From Phycisphaerales bacterium (lineage in GTDB: Bacteria; Planctomycetota; Phycisphaerae; Phycisphaerales; UBA1924), in assembly GCA_016742055.1 (NCBI GenBank), contig JACVCK010000005.1, positions 1-36,682 on the forward strand: a stretch of 36,682 bases of DNA, in the 5' to 3' direction. Position 1 is the stretch's first letter. Every line of letters begins with the position of its first letter. The notes beneath the pieces were generated by a model. The model had not been told where the DNA came from. It did not search any database and worked only from the letters and a program-made list of their open reading frames with translations. The position numbers and the translations under genes are program-made. Shown one piece after another: positions 17,476-27,065 of this stretch.

Positions 17476-18465
17476 ATGCCCATGCGTTGGATCGTTCGTG
17501 GCTCCGTGGCGTCGCTCTGCCTGCTGTTCGGCGCCCATGTCGTGGCGCAGGATCAGGCCCCGGTTGAGCAAGCCGAGGCCGTCGAAACGCCCGCCGCCGT
17601 CGAGGCCCAGGGCAAGGAACTCCAGGCGGTGTTCATGGACGTCGAGGGCCCGGTGTCGTGGCGTGCTGGCGAGGATCAGCCCTGGCAGCCCGCCAAGGTG
17701 GACGACCTCCTGAGCCCCGGCGCCGAGATCCGCACGATGTTCCGCGGTCGGGCGGCGATCCGTGTGGGCAAGAACGCCACGATCCTCATGGACCCCATCA
17801 CCACGATCGCGCTTCCCGATGTGATCGAGGAGGGCGAGACGCTGCGCACGCGCGTCGCGCTGAAGCAGGGACGCGCCGACTTCAAAGTGGACAAGGTCGG
17901 CCTCGACAACGACTTCCAGGTGCAGATGGGCTCGACCACCATGGCCGTGAAGGGCACGGGCGGGACCTTCTCCTTCCTGGGCTTCAGCGGCCCGCAGTTC
18001 GCAGGCGCGCGGTTCAACGAGGCCAACGCGATCGAGGTCGCCTACTTCTCCCGGCTGCAGCGCGTCGCCATCTCCGGCGCCGGACGCTCGAACGAGACCA
18101 ACGCGAACCCCGTGCTCGCGGCGCTGGCCTCCACGATCGGCCCGCCGCCCAGCGGCGCGACCGCCGAGACGGGCCTCGGCGGCGACTCCGCCGGCGACCT
18201 TGCCAACAAGCCCAACAACGCGATCACCCAGCAGATCGCCATCGTGACCGGCGTGCAGCAGTCGGGCGTGGCGGCGCTGAACTCGATGGGCGGCTTCAAC
18301 GGCACCTCGCCCTTCCCCAGCACGGGCGGCGCGGGCGGCGGCTCGGCGCCCGGCGGGTCCGCCGGCGGCGGGCAGATCGATCCGCCCTGCATCGGCTGCG
18401 ACAACGACCGCCCGCCCAACTCGATCGGCGGCGGCTCCATCGGCGCGCGATTCCGCCAGCGCTGA
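17476..18465 (+). CDS. Secreted FecR-domain protein
   Basis: Signal MPMRWIVRGSVASLCLLFGAHVVAQ; VEGPVSWRAGEDQPWQPAKVDDLLSPGAEIRTMFRGRAAIRVGKNATILMDPITTIAL, TTMAVKGTGGTFSF. Confidence 0.85.
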   Translation: MPMRWIVRGSVASLCLLFGAHVVAQDQAPVEQAEAVETPAAVEAQGKELQAVFMDVEGPVSWRAGEDQPWQPAKVDDLLSPGAEIRTMFRGRAAIRVGKNATILMDPITTIALPDVIEEGETLRTRVALKQGRADFKVDKVGLDNDFQVQMGSTTMAVKGTGGTFSFLGFSGPQFAGARFNEANAIEVAYFSRLQRVAISGAGRSNETNANPVLAALASTIGPPPSGATAETGLGGDSAGDLANKPNNAITQQIAIVTGVQQSGVAALNSMGGFNGTSPFPSTGGAGGGSAPGGSAGGGQIDPPCIGCDNDRPPNSIGGGSIGARFRQR

Positions 18466-18540
18466 GCGGCGTTCGACACTTCAACCAAACTCCTCCACCG
18501 GCGCAGCGACCCCGCGGCGCCGGTATCTTTTGGAGCGCCG

Positions 18541-21309
18541 GTGAGCCGTCGCATTTCCACGCATACGACGCAGGTCGCGGCCATGGGCGTCATGGTCACG
18601 CTCGCCTTTTCGCTCTTGGCGGCGTTCGGCGCGTTCCAGGGCCTCGAGCGCTGGTCGATCGACCAGCGCTACCGCTGGGCGCGGTTCCGCGACGTGCCCA
18701 TGAGCGACCTGATACGCCACGTGGACATCGACGACGGCGCTCTGGAGGCGGTCGGGCGCTGGCCCTGGCCCCGCACGAAGATCGCCATGGCCCTCGACGA
18801 ACTCGGGCGCGCCGGCGCCTCCGTGGTCGCGCTCGACCTTTTGCTTGACAACCCGCAGGCCTCCACCTTTGAGCGGGAGGAGGGCAACGTCTGGGAGTTC
18901 CGCGAGGTCGATCACGACGTGGCCATGGCCGAGTCGCTCGGGCGCCTGCGCGCCGTGCTCGCGCTGAACGTCCAACTCAACGACTCCGTCGGTCCGGACT
19001 GGGAGGGCGAACGGGGCGAGCGGGAGTATGCGCGGCTGATGGAACTGCTCCGCGCCGATGCGCAGTGGGACGACGAGGAAGTGATGGACCGCGCCGGGCT
19101 CACCGGGCCGCGGCGGGCTCGGTACAAGGAGCGCTCGAGTCTGTTCCGCGCCCTGGCCGCGTCGCAGGTCGCCGCGGAGATGCTGGCCTCTCCGGGGGCC
19201 GAGCCGACGGAGGCCCAGTTCCTTCGTCGGATGACCCCGCGCCTGGACGAGCACACGGGGCGCTTCCCGCAGGAGGCGATGCTCCAGCGGGTCTGGGATC
19301 AGCAGCGCGCGTGGTGGACGCTGCGCCCGATGCTGCGCGGGGTCACCAGCGACGAGCGCTGGCGGGGCGTGGACGACCGCGCGCCGATCCTCCGCTTCGT
19401 CCGGGCCGCGGCCCAGGTGGGCATCGTCAACGCCGAGCCGGAGATGGAGCACGACGGCGCCGTGCGGGACGTGAAGGCCACGCGGGCGACGCCGGGGGGC
19501 GAGGCGCTGCAGTTCGGCCTCGCGGCGGCGGCGGCGTTCAAGGGCCTGCACGCGCGCGACGTGGCGGTGGACGATCGGTCCGTGACGATCGGCGATCACA
19601 CGCTCCCGCTGCGCCACGGGCGGCTGCTGCTGGACTGGCCCCGGACGCGCGATGAGTACCTGGGCGCGTTCCGTCGCAGCGATGCGGACCCCGTGGGGCA
19701 CGGGCACATCACCATGAGCGCCCCGGTGGGCCTGGGCGAGCAGCGCGTGGTTCTGGCGGCGCTCGAGGCGCGCCTGGTGGTGGTGACGCGCGAGATCGCC
19801 GAGGGCGCGCTGGGCCGGCCCATGGGCGTGGAGATCGACGACGCGCTGGCCGCCGAGGTCGTTGAAGCGGCGGACGAGATCGTGCGCCAGGTGCGTGAGG
19901 CGGCCTCGCCGCTCTCGTCCGAAGAGCGCGACATCGTCGCGCCGTTCCTTGAGCACGCCCGGCTCCGAGAGGAGATCGTGAGCGGGCGCGCCACGCTGGA
20001 GGCGCTGAGCGCCCGCCTGCGCGAGGCCGTCGAAGGTCGGCTGGTGTTCGTGGGCTGGACCGCGACCGGCGCGGCGGCCGACTTCTTCAAGTCCGCGATG
20101 GGCGCGAAGACGCCGGGCGTCGTGATGCACGCTGTGGCGGCGGACATGGCGCTGACCGGGCGGGCCGCGCGCCTGGCGCCGGCCGGCGCCACCGTGGCCT
20201 TCTCGCTGCTCCTGGGGTGCATGGCCACCTTCGTCGCCGCCACGCTCTCGCCCGTGCGCTCGGCGATCGCCGCGACGCTGCTGGCGGCGGGGTTCATCGG
20301 CCTCTGCGGGGTGATCCTGTTCAACCCCACGCCATTGGGGACGGGCGTGCTGCTGCCGCTGGCGGCGCCGCTGATCGCGGCGCTGGCCGCTTGGGTGAGC
20401 GCCACGGCGCTCGAGGCGGCGCTCTACCAGCGCGACCGGGAGCGGATCCGCAAGCAGTTCCGGGCCCGTGTTTCGCCCCAGTTGGTCGAGCGGCTCGTGG
20501 ACAACCCCGGCTCGGTGAGCATGTCGGGCGAGCAGCGCGAGATGACGACGTTCTTCCTCGATCTGGCGGGTTTCACGTCGATCAGCGAGCGGCTGGACGG
20601 CCCGTCGACGGTCGCCACGCTCAACCGGGCGATGCGCGAGAACACGCGGGTGCTGACGGCGGAGGGCGCGTACGTCAACAAGTTCCTCGGCGACGGCATC
20701 ATGGCGTTCTGGTCGGCGTTCCAGGCCGACCCCGAGCAGGCCGCACGCGCCTGCCGCGCCGCCCTCGAGTGCCAGCGGACCGTCGCGGCGCTGAACGACG
20801 ACCCCGCGATGGCGGGCCTTCCGCGGTTGTCGGCCCGCGTGGGCGTGGCGACGGGGACGGTGGTCGTGGGGGACTGCGGCGCTCCGCCGGAACTGAACGA
20901 CTACACCGTCATCGGCAACGCGGTCAACCTCGCGGCGCGGCTCGAGAGCGCGAACAAGCAGTTCGGCACCGGGGTGCTCATCGACGGGCGCACCCGCGAA
21001 CTCGCCGGCGACTCGCTCGGCGGCTACAAACTCCGCAATCTGGGCAAGATCGTCGTCGTGGGGCAGACGGCGCTGGTGGACGTGTTCGAGGTCCTGCCCG
21101 CCACGGCCGACCCGAAGCGGATCGACCTGACGCACGAGGGTGTGGCGTTGTACCAGGCCGGCGACTTCATCGGCGCCCTCACGGCGTTCACGAGGTTGGA
21201 GCGCGAGTACGGCGACGAGAAACTCGCCGGCGTGTACCGCGACGGCGTGGCCGACGCCGCGGAGATGGGCGACGCGTTTGACGGCGCCATCCGCCTGCGC
21301 TCCAAGTGA
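18541..21309 (+). CDS. CHASE2-sensor class III adenylate/guanylate cyclase
   Basis: GTG start; RWSIDQRYRWARFRDVP...HVDIDDGALEAVGRWPWPRTKIA (CHASE2 pattern), three hydrophobic segments, then MTTFFLDLAGFTSISERLDGPS, YVNKFLGDGIMAFWSAF, VGVATGTVVVGDCGAPPELNDYTVIGNAVNLAARLE. Confidence 0.93.
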   Translation: MSRRISTHTTQVAAMGVMVTLAFSLLAAFGAFQGLERWSIDQRYRWARFRDVPMSDLIRHVDIDDGALEAVGRWPWPRTKIAMALDELGRAGASVVALDLLLDNPQASTFEREEGNVWEFREVDHDVAMAESLGRLRAVLALNVQLNDSVGPDWEGERGEREYARLMELLRADAQWDDEEVMDRAGLTGPRRARYKERSSLFRALAASQVAAEMLASPGAEPTEAQFLRRMTPRLDEHTGRFPQEAMLQRVWDQQRAWWTLRPMLRGVTSDERWRGVDDRAPILRFVRAAAQVGIVNAEPEMEHDGAVRDVKATRATPGGEALQFGLAAAAAFKGLHARDVAVDDRSVTIGDHTLPLRHGRLLLDWPRTRDEYLGAFRRSDADPVGHGHITMSAPVGLGEQRVVLAALEARLVVVTREIAEGALGRPMGVEIDDALAAEVVEAADEIVRQVREAASPLSSEERDIVAPFLEHARLREEIVSGRATLEALSARLREAVEGRLVFVGWTATGAAADFFKSAMGAKTPGVVMHAVAADMALTGRAARLAPAGATVAFSLLLGCMATFVAATLSPVRSAIAATLLAAGFIGLCGVILFNPTPLGTGVLLPLAAPLIAALAAWVSATALEAALYQRDRERIRKQFRARVSPQLVERLVDNPGSVSMSGEQREMTTFFLDLAGFTSISERLDGPSTVATLNRAMRENTRVLTAEGAYVNKFLGDGIMAFWSAFQADPEQAARACRAALECQRTVAALNDDPAMAGLPRLSARVGVATGTVVVGDCGAPPELNDYTVIGNAVNLAARLESANKQFGTGVLIDGRTRELAGDSLGGYKLRNLGKIVVVGQTALVDVFEVLPATADPKRIDLTHEGVALYQAGDFIGALTAFTRLEREYGDEKLAGVYRDGVADAAEMGDAFDGAIRLRSK

Positions 21310-21330
21310 CGCTCGGGGGCTGCGGGGGCG

Positions 21331-22662
21331 TCAGCGCCCCGGCCATTCCAGGCGCTTGACGATGATGGCGGTCTGATCGTCGGCGGCCTCGATGGGGCCG
21401 GTGAACTCGCGGCAGGCAGCGCGGATGTTCGCGAGCAACTCCGACGCGGAGAGCCCGCGCGACGCTCGCACCAAATCGTAGACGCGCTGCTCGCCGAACT
21501 GCTCGCCCGACGGGCGCGCCGCCTCGTAGAAGCCGTCGGACAGGACGATGAACGCGTCGCCGGGCTCGAGCGCCAGAGGAGGCGCCACGTCGGCGTCGAG
21601 GTCGGGCATGATGCCGAAGGGCATGGTCTGCGCGGGGACGGAGACGATCTCGTCGTCCCTGGCGCGGTGGTGCAGCAGCGGCGCCTGCCCGGCGGAGAAC
21701 GACAGCAGCGTGTGCGAGCCCTGATCCAGGAGGCCGATCCACGCGGTGATGAAGCGGCCGGCGGGCAGGTCGTCGCAGAGTTGGCGGTTCATGTGCTCGG
21801 CGATCGAGCGCACGCCCACGCCCACGCGCAGGCCCATCCGCAGCATCGACCGCGCCTGCGTGACGGACAGCGCAGGGCCCAGGCCGTGCCCGGTCGCGTC
21901 GGCGAGGAACATCATCGCGCCCGTCGCGGGCTCGTTCGGCTCGACGACGATCAGGTCCTGCCCGCGCCGGACGAACCCCACCAGGTCGAACGCGTCGCCG
22001 CCGGTCTGGTCCGCCGGCTCGCTGAACCCGGCGATGTCGTAGCCGGGGATGCGGGGCACGGAGGTGGGGAACGTCTGCTGCTGCATGCGTCGGGCCAGTT
22101 CGATGTCGCGTTCGAGTTTCTCGCGCATCAGGCGGTCTTCGAGGAGGCGCGCGCGCCGGATGGCCACCGCCGCCTGCGCCGCGAGGGCGCCGGCGATCTC
22201 CTCGTCGGCGCCGTCGAAGGGCCCGCCGTCCTTGTTGAGCACCTGCGCCACGCCGATCAGGTCGCCCCCCACCACCTCGAGCGGGATCGTCAGGATCGAG
22301 CGCGTGCGGTAGCCGGTGGAGCGGTCCACGGCCTGATTGAACCGCGCGTCGGCGTAGGCGTCGGGCACGTTGATGATGGCCCGGGACTGGGCGCACTGGC
22401 CCGCGATGCCCGCCGTCGCGGGGATGCGGATGCACGCGGAGGCGTCCCCGCCCGAGAGTCCGTGCGCGACGGTCGTGAAGAGTTGGTTCGCCGCCTTGTC
22501 GTACTCGAACACCGTCGCGCGGTCGGCGCGCAGCAGGTCGCGCATCGCGTCGATGATCACGCCGAGGATCTCGTCGAGATGGTCCGAGGCGCCCAGTTTC
22601 CGCGCCACGGCGAGCACGCGCCGGAGGGCGTCCTGCGGGAGCCGGTGGCTGGGTTCGGACAT
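21331..22662 (-). CDS. GAF-domain PP2C-type SpoIIE phosphatase (RsbU-like)
   Basis: GAF segment LLRADRATVFEYDKAANQLFTTVAHGL; ELARRMQQQTFPTSVPRIPGYDIAGFSEPADQTGGDAFDLV, LADATGHGLGPALSVTQARSMLR, VLSDGFYEAARPSGEQFG. Confidence 0.93.
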   Translation of the reverse strand: MSEPSHRLPQDALRRVLAVARKLGASDHLDEILGVIIDAMRDLLRADRATVFEYDKAANQLFTTVAHGLSGGDASACIRIPATAGIAGQCAQSRAIINVPDAYADARFNQAVDRSTGYRTRSILTIPLEVVGGDLIGVAQVLNKDGGPFDGADEEIAGALAAQAAVAIRRARLLEDRLMREKLERDIELARRMQQQTFPTSVPRIPGYDIAGFSEPADQTGGDAFDLVGFVRRGQDLIVVEPNEPATGAMMFLADATGHGLGPALSVTQARSMLRMGLRVGVGVRSIAEHMNRQLCDDLPAGRFITAWIGLLDQGSHTLLSFSAGQAPLLHHRARDDEIVSVPAQTMPFGIMPDLDADVAPPLALEPGDAFIVLSDGFYEAARPSGEQFGEQRVYDLVRASRGLSASELLANIRAACREFTGPIEAADDQTAIIVKRLEWPGR

Positions 22663-22753
22663 GGCGCGTCGTCGCGGGGTGGGCGGTCAAAGGGAGCCCG
22701 ACGAACGCCGTGAGGGCGGCGCACGCGGGAACGCTGGGGCGATGGGCGGGCCG

Positions 22754-22782
22754 ATTGTAGCGGCCGCCCGCGCGAGGGTCAG
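22754..22782 (-). promoter_or_regulatory. Candidate sigma70-type promoter for the SpoIIE phosphatase gene
   Basis: Minus strand CTGACC-17 bp-TACAAT (-35 at 22777-22782, -10 at 22754-22759); the -35 overlaps the glgP stop codon. Confidence 0.45.
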
Positions 22783-25481
22783 CCCTGGTGGCTCGCGTGC
22801 CCGTGGGGCGCGAAGTCGGTGATCTGACGCGTGCTGGGCAGGTTCGGGTCCGTCTCCGTGTCCCACACGATCAGGCCCGTGGCGAACGGCGTGGCCATGC
22901 GGTCGTCGCGGGGCAGCAGGCGGACCGAGAAGCCGTTGCGCCCCGAGTGGTTCACCGGGAACTCTCCAACGAACCGCGTGCGCCCGTCGCCGCCTTCCGC
23001 GGCGCCGTCGGGGCGCATCTCGACGCCGCGCCCGTGCACGAGGTCGCCGGCGCTGTTGACCTGGCCGTGGTAGACCTCGCAGCGGACCTCCGAGGGCTCG
23101 AGCCCGTTGAGGTGCGCCAGGGCCGAGACCGTCACGCGCGAGCGGATCGGCACCTGCGCGCCGATGCCCGTCTGCACGTCCTCGATGCGGACGCCGGGCC
23201 AGCGCTCGCGGTACCGGCGCAGGTGCGCCGTCAGCGCCCGCGCCTCCGAGAGCGAGTCCGCCGACAGGCGCGCCGCCGCCGCGTGGCAGTCGTAGTAGAG
23301 TCGCTCGGCGTACTCCATCACCATGCGGTTGGAGTTGAACTGCGGCGCCAGGGCGGAGATGCAGCGCTTGATGCGGCGCACCCAGTGGCGCGGCAGGCCG
23401 CTGGCGTCCCGGTCGTAGAACTCGGGCAGGATCTGGCGCTCGAAGATGTCGTACAGGGCGCGGCTCTCGACCTCGTCCTCGACCTCCGGATCCTCATAGA
23501 CCTCGCCCCGGCCCACCGCCCAGCCCACCGACGCGTCGTAGCCCTCGTCCCACCAGCCGTCGAGCACTGAAACGTGGATCACGCCGTTCATCGCGGCCTT
23601 CATGCCGGACGTTCCGGAGGCCTCCATCCCGCGCCGGGGCGTGTTGAGCCAGATGTCGCAGCCCTGCACGAGGCGGCGGGCCACGTCCATGTCGTAGTCC
23701 TCGAGGAACACGACGCGCCCGGCGTGCCGGTCGTTCTTCGCGAACCGCACCAGTTCGCGGATGAACTCCTTGCCCGGGCCGTCCGCCGGGTGCGACTTGC
23801 CCGCGATCAGGATCTGCAGCGGGCGGTCCTCGTTGCTCAGGAGCGCGCGCACGCGCTCAAGGTTGCGCAGCAGCAGCGTCGCCCGCTTGTACGTGGCGAA
23901 GCGGCGAGCGAAGCCGATGGTGAGGATGCCCGGATCGAGCGCCGCGGCCGCCGTGTCGATGTCGTCCTGGCCGGCGCCGCGCCGCTTGAGTTGCTCGCGG
24001 ATCTTGCGTCGGCACCAGACGATCATCCGCTCGCGGGCGCGCTGGCGGGCGTGCCAGATTTCCTCGTCGGGGATCTCGCGGACGGCGCGCCAGACGGAGT
24101 GGTCGGAGGGGTCCTGCTGCCAGGAGGAGGGCAGGTAGCGGTCGTAGAGGTCCACGAGGTCGGACTTGATCCAGGAACGCGCGTGCACGCCGTTCGTGAC
24201 GTGCGTGATGGGGATCTCGTTGTCGGGCACGCGGGGCCAGAGCGAGCGCCACATGGTGCGGCTGACGTGGCCGTGCAGCCTGCTCACGCCGTTGCACCGG
24301 CGCGCTGCGCGCAGCGCCAGCACGGCCATCGAGAAGAACTCCGCGTGGTCATTCGGATTCTCTCGCCCTACCGCCAACAGGCCGTTCAGGTCCACGCCCA
24401 GGTCGTGGAGGTAGGGCCGGAAGTAGCGCTCCATGATCTCGGGGGAGAACCGGTCGATGCCCGCGGGCACGGGGGTGTGCGTGGTGAAGATCTGCGCCGC
24501 GGCCGCGGCCGTGAGCGCCTCATCGAACGACACGCCGTGCTGCTGGCGGAGCGAGCGGACGCGTTCGAGCGCCAGGAAGGCTGAGTGGCCCTCGTTCATG
24601 TGGAACACCGTGGGTTTGACGCCCATCTTCGCCAGCGCCCGCACGCCGCCGATGCCCAGCACGATCTCCTGCTTGATCCGCGTCTCGACGTCGCCGCCGT
24701 AGAGGTTCCGCGTGATGTCGCGGTCCTCCTTCTGGTTCTCCGGGTAGTTGGTGTCCAGGAGGTAGAGCGCCGTGCGTCCGACATTCACGCGCCAGATGCC
24801 GACAACCAGGGAGCGCCCCGGCAGTTCCACCTTCACGCGGTACTGCTGGCCCGTCTCCGGGTCGATGACGCGGTGCACCGGCTGGTTCGGCAGGTCGAGG
24901 TCGGGGTACGTCTCCTGCTGCCAGCCGTCGGTGTTGAGGTACTGATGGAAGTAGCCGCAGCGGTACAGCAGGCCCACGCCCACCAGCGGCAGCGCGAGTT
25001 CGCTCGCGGACTTGAGGTGGTCGCCCGCCAGCACGCCCAGGCCGCCGGAATAGATCTGGAAACACTCGGTGAGCCCGAACTCGGCGGAGAAGTACGCCGC
25101 GAGGAATGGCTGATCGACGCCGTGCGCCGCGCCGGGGTCGGCCTTGTGGTCGCGCTGGAACTCGGCGAAGCGTTCGGCGTGCCATCCGCGCGCGCCCAAG
25201 TGCGCCTGCAGCGACGCGTGAACGAGCGAGAGGTTGTGGAGGAACGCCTGATCGTTGGCGGCGCGTTCGAGCGCCTCCTGGCTCATCTGGCCCAGCATGC
25301 GCACGGGGTTGTGGCCCGAGTCCTCCCACAACTCCCGGTCGAGACGGACGAACAGGTCGATCGCGCGGTGGTTCCACGTCCACCAGAGGTTGTGCGCGAT
25401 CTCCATGAGGGGCCGGATCGGCTCGGGCAGCGCGGGCACCACGCGGAACGAACGGACTCGGGCCTGACCGAATGGGAGCAT
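22779..25481 (-). CDS. glgP: Alpha-glucan (glycogen) phosphorylase
   Basis: DUF3417-like N-terminus PEPIRPLMEIAHNLWWTWNHRAIDLFVRLD; YFSAEFGLTECFQIYSGGLGVLAGDHLKSASEL, LNEGHSAF-like HMNEGHSAF, GKSHPADGPGKEFI, PRRGMEASGTSGMKAAMNGVIHVSVLDGWW. Confidence 0.95.
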   Translation of the reverse strand: MLPFGQARVRSFRVVPALPEPIRPLMEIAHNLWWTWNHRAIDLFVRLDRELWEDSGHNPVRMLGQMSQEALERAANDQAFLHNLSLVHASLQAHLGARGWHAERFAEFQRDHKADPGAAHGVDQPFLAAYFSAEFGLTECFQIYSGGLGVLAGDHLKSASELALPLVGVGLLYRCGYFHQYLNTDGWQQETYPDLDLPNQPVHRVIDPETGQQYRVKVELPGRSLVVGIWRVNVGRTALYLLDTNYPENQKEDRDITRNLYGGDVETRIKQEIVLGIGGVRALAKMGVKPTVFHMNEGHSAFLALERVRSLRQQHGVSFDEALTAAAAAQIFTTHTPVPAGIDRFSPEIMERYFRPYLHDLGVDLNGLLAVGRENPNDHAEFFSMAVLALRAARRCNGVSRLHGHVSRTMWRSLWPRVPDNEIPITHVTNGVHARSWIKSDLVDLYDRYLPSSWQQDPSDHSVWRAVREIPDEEIWHARQRARERMIVWCRRKIREQLKRRGAGQDDIDTAAAALDPGILTIGFARRFATYKRATLLLRNLERVRALLSNEDRPLQILIAGKSHPADGPGKEFIRELVRFAKNDRHAGRVVFLEDYDMDVARRLVQGCDIWLNTPRRGMEASGTSGMKAAMNGVIHVSVLDGWWDEGYDASVGWAVGRGEVYEDPEVEDEVESRALYDIFERQILPEFYDRDASGLPRHWVRRIKRCISALAPQFNSNRMVMEYAERLYYDCHAAAARLSADSLSEARALTAHLRRYRERWPGVRIEDVQTGIGAQVPIRSRVTVSALAHLNGLEPSEVRCEVYHGQVNSAGDLVHGRGVEMRPDGAAEGGDGRTRFVGEFPVNHSGRNGFSVRLLPRDDRMATPFATGLIVWDTETDPNLPSTRQITDFAPHGHASHQG

Positions 25482-25623
25482 GCAGGGGCCTTTCACGCAG
25501 CCGGGCGACGCGCGGCGCCGGCGATCGACGAACGCCGAGCGCGGCCCGCCGTCGCCTATCGGCGCACGGACCGCCTGAGTTTATCGGCGCCGCGGGCGCC
25601 GGTCCGAGAACGCCCGGCCGGGC

Positions 25624-26904
25624 CTATTCCTCCACGCGCCACGCCGCGCCGTCCCGCGACACGCGCCGGTACAGCGTGTCGCGCTCCACGGGGTCGAAGC
25701 CCGCCTCGCGGATCGCGCGCTGCAACTCCCAGGTGGTCACTTCCTGGTGCGTGTCGGCGCCGCCGACCTTGGTGATGTCGTACCACACCACCGTGCCGTC
25801 GATGTCGTCCGCCCCGGCCTGGAGCATGAGCGTCGCCATCGCGAGCGTCTGCATGATCCAGAACGCCTTGACGTGGGGGAAGTTGTCGAGCATGAGGCGA
25901 GCCACGGCCAGCGTCCGCAGGTTCTCGAGGCCGCTGGGCCCGGGCAGGCGCTCGAGTTCCGAACCGTCGGGGAAGAACGGCAGCGGGATGATCGTCTGGA
26001 AGTACCCTCCCCGATCGTTCATCGCCGGGGTCGGCAGGGCCGCGCCGGGTTTGGAGAGCGTGACGGCGCCGGCGGCGTCGGGCGTGTAGCCCAGCCGGAT
26101 GAGCGCCTCGTCCTGGGCTTTCCGCAGCATGTCCATGTGGACCAGACGCTCGTCGCGCTGTTCGATATGCCCGTAGAGGATGGTGGCGTTGGTGTTCAGG
26201 CCCAGTTCGTGCGCCACGCGGTGCACGTCGAGCCACACATCCGAGCGGATTTTGCCCTTGAACGCCTCGTCGTGCACGCGGTCGTCGAACACCTCCGCCC
26301 CGCCGCCGGGCAGCGAGCCCAGCCCGGCCTCCTTTAGCCGCTCAAGGACCCAGCGGATTCCCGCACGCCGATCGTCCGCCTTGTAGACCTTCGCGATCCG
26401 CGCCAGGTGCACGATCTCCACCGCGGTGAACGCCTTGAGGTGCAGCGCCGGCGCCGCCTCGCGCAGCGCGCGGAGCATTGCCGGGTAATGCTCGAACGGC
26501 AGGTGCGGGTGCAGGCCGCCGACGATGTGCATCTCGGTCGCGCCGCTGGCGGCGGCCGATCGCGCCTGCTCGCGCGCATACTCCAGGTCCCGCGTGTACG
26601 CGCCCTCCTCGCCCTGCTTGCGATAGAACTCGCAGAACTTGCAGGACAGCGCGCAGACGTTCGAGTAGTTGAAGTGGCGGTTGACGTTGTAGTAGCCGGC
26701 GCCGGGGTGCAGGCGCCGGCGCAGTCCGTCGGCCAGTTCGATCAGCCCGTGGATGTCGGGGGTCTCGAAGAGCAGGCGGCCGTCCTGAAGGGTCAGGCGT
26801 TCGCCGGCTCTGAGTTTGGCGCGGAGGGGCTCCAGCCGGGGGTCGCGCCGGGACGGGGCCGCGGGGGCGCGAACAGGGTTGGGCGCCGAGGTGGCAGGGG
26901 TCAT
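25624..26904 (-). CDS. mqnE: Aminofutalosine synthase MqnE (radical SAM, menaquinone biosynthesis)
   Basis: NVCALSCKFCEFYRK radical SAM cysteines, GLHPHLPFEHYPAMLRALREAAPALHLKAFTAVEI, GLGSLPGGGAEVFDDRVH, GHIEQRDERLVHMDMLRKAQDE. Confidence 0.92.
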   Translation of the reverse strand: MTPATSAPNPVRAPAAPSRRDPRLEPLRAKLRAGERLTLQDGRLLFETPDIHGLIELADGLRRRLHPGAGYYNVNRHFNYSNVCALSCKFCEFYRKQGEEGAYTRDLEYAREQARSAAASGATEMHIVGGLHPHLPFEHYPAMLRALREAAPALHLKAFTAVEIVHLARIAKVYKADDRRAGIRWVLERLKEAGLGSLPGGGAEVFDDRVHDEAFKGKIRSDVWLDVHRVAHELGLNTNATILYGHIEQRDERLVHMDMLRKAQDEALIRLGYTPDAAGAVTLSKPGAALPTPAMNDRGGYFQTIIPLPFFPDGSELERLPGPSGLENLRTLAVARLMLDNFPHVKAFWIMQTLAMATLMLQAGADDIDGTVVWYDITKVGGADTHQEVTTWELQRAIREAGFDPVERDTLYRRVSRDGAAWRVEE

Positions 26905-26990
26905 GGGCAGAGTCTCGCGGGGGTCGATCTTCGACGCTTTCAATACGAACTGAAAGATGATAGGCCGGACTGGGCCGGGCCGGGTGGCCC

Positions 26991-27027
26991 CAAAAAGGGA
27001 GCGGCCCCGGGGGGAACGCCCGGGGCC
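26991..27027 (-). terminator. Rho-independent terminator of the second ECF sigma/anti-sigma operon
   Basis: Stem GGCCCCGGG / CCCGGGGCC (27003-27027), followed on the minus strand by GCTCCC then TTTTT (26992-26996). Confidence 0.65.
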
Positions 27028-27065
27028 TGAAACCATCGAGGGGATGGGGATGCTTGGGGGTGTGT

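Noticed and set aside
18481-21135. 884 aa minus-strand ORF antisense to the CHASE2 cyclase
   Set aside because: Shadow ORF; the plus strand carries full cyclase and CHASE2 motifs.
22788-25775. Plus-strand ORFs opposite glgP (260, 336, 396 aa)
   Set aside because: Compositionally biased shadow ORFs; glgP on the minus strand is unambiguous.
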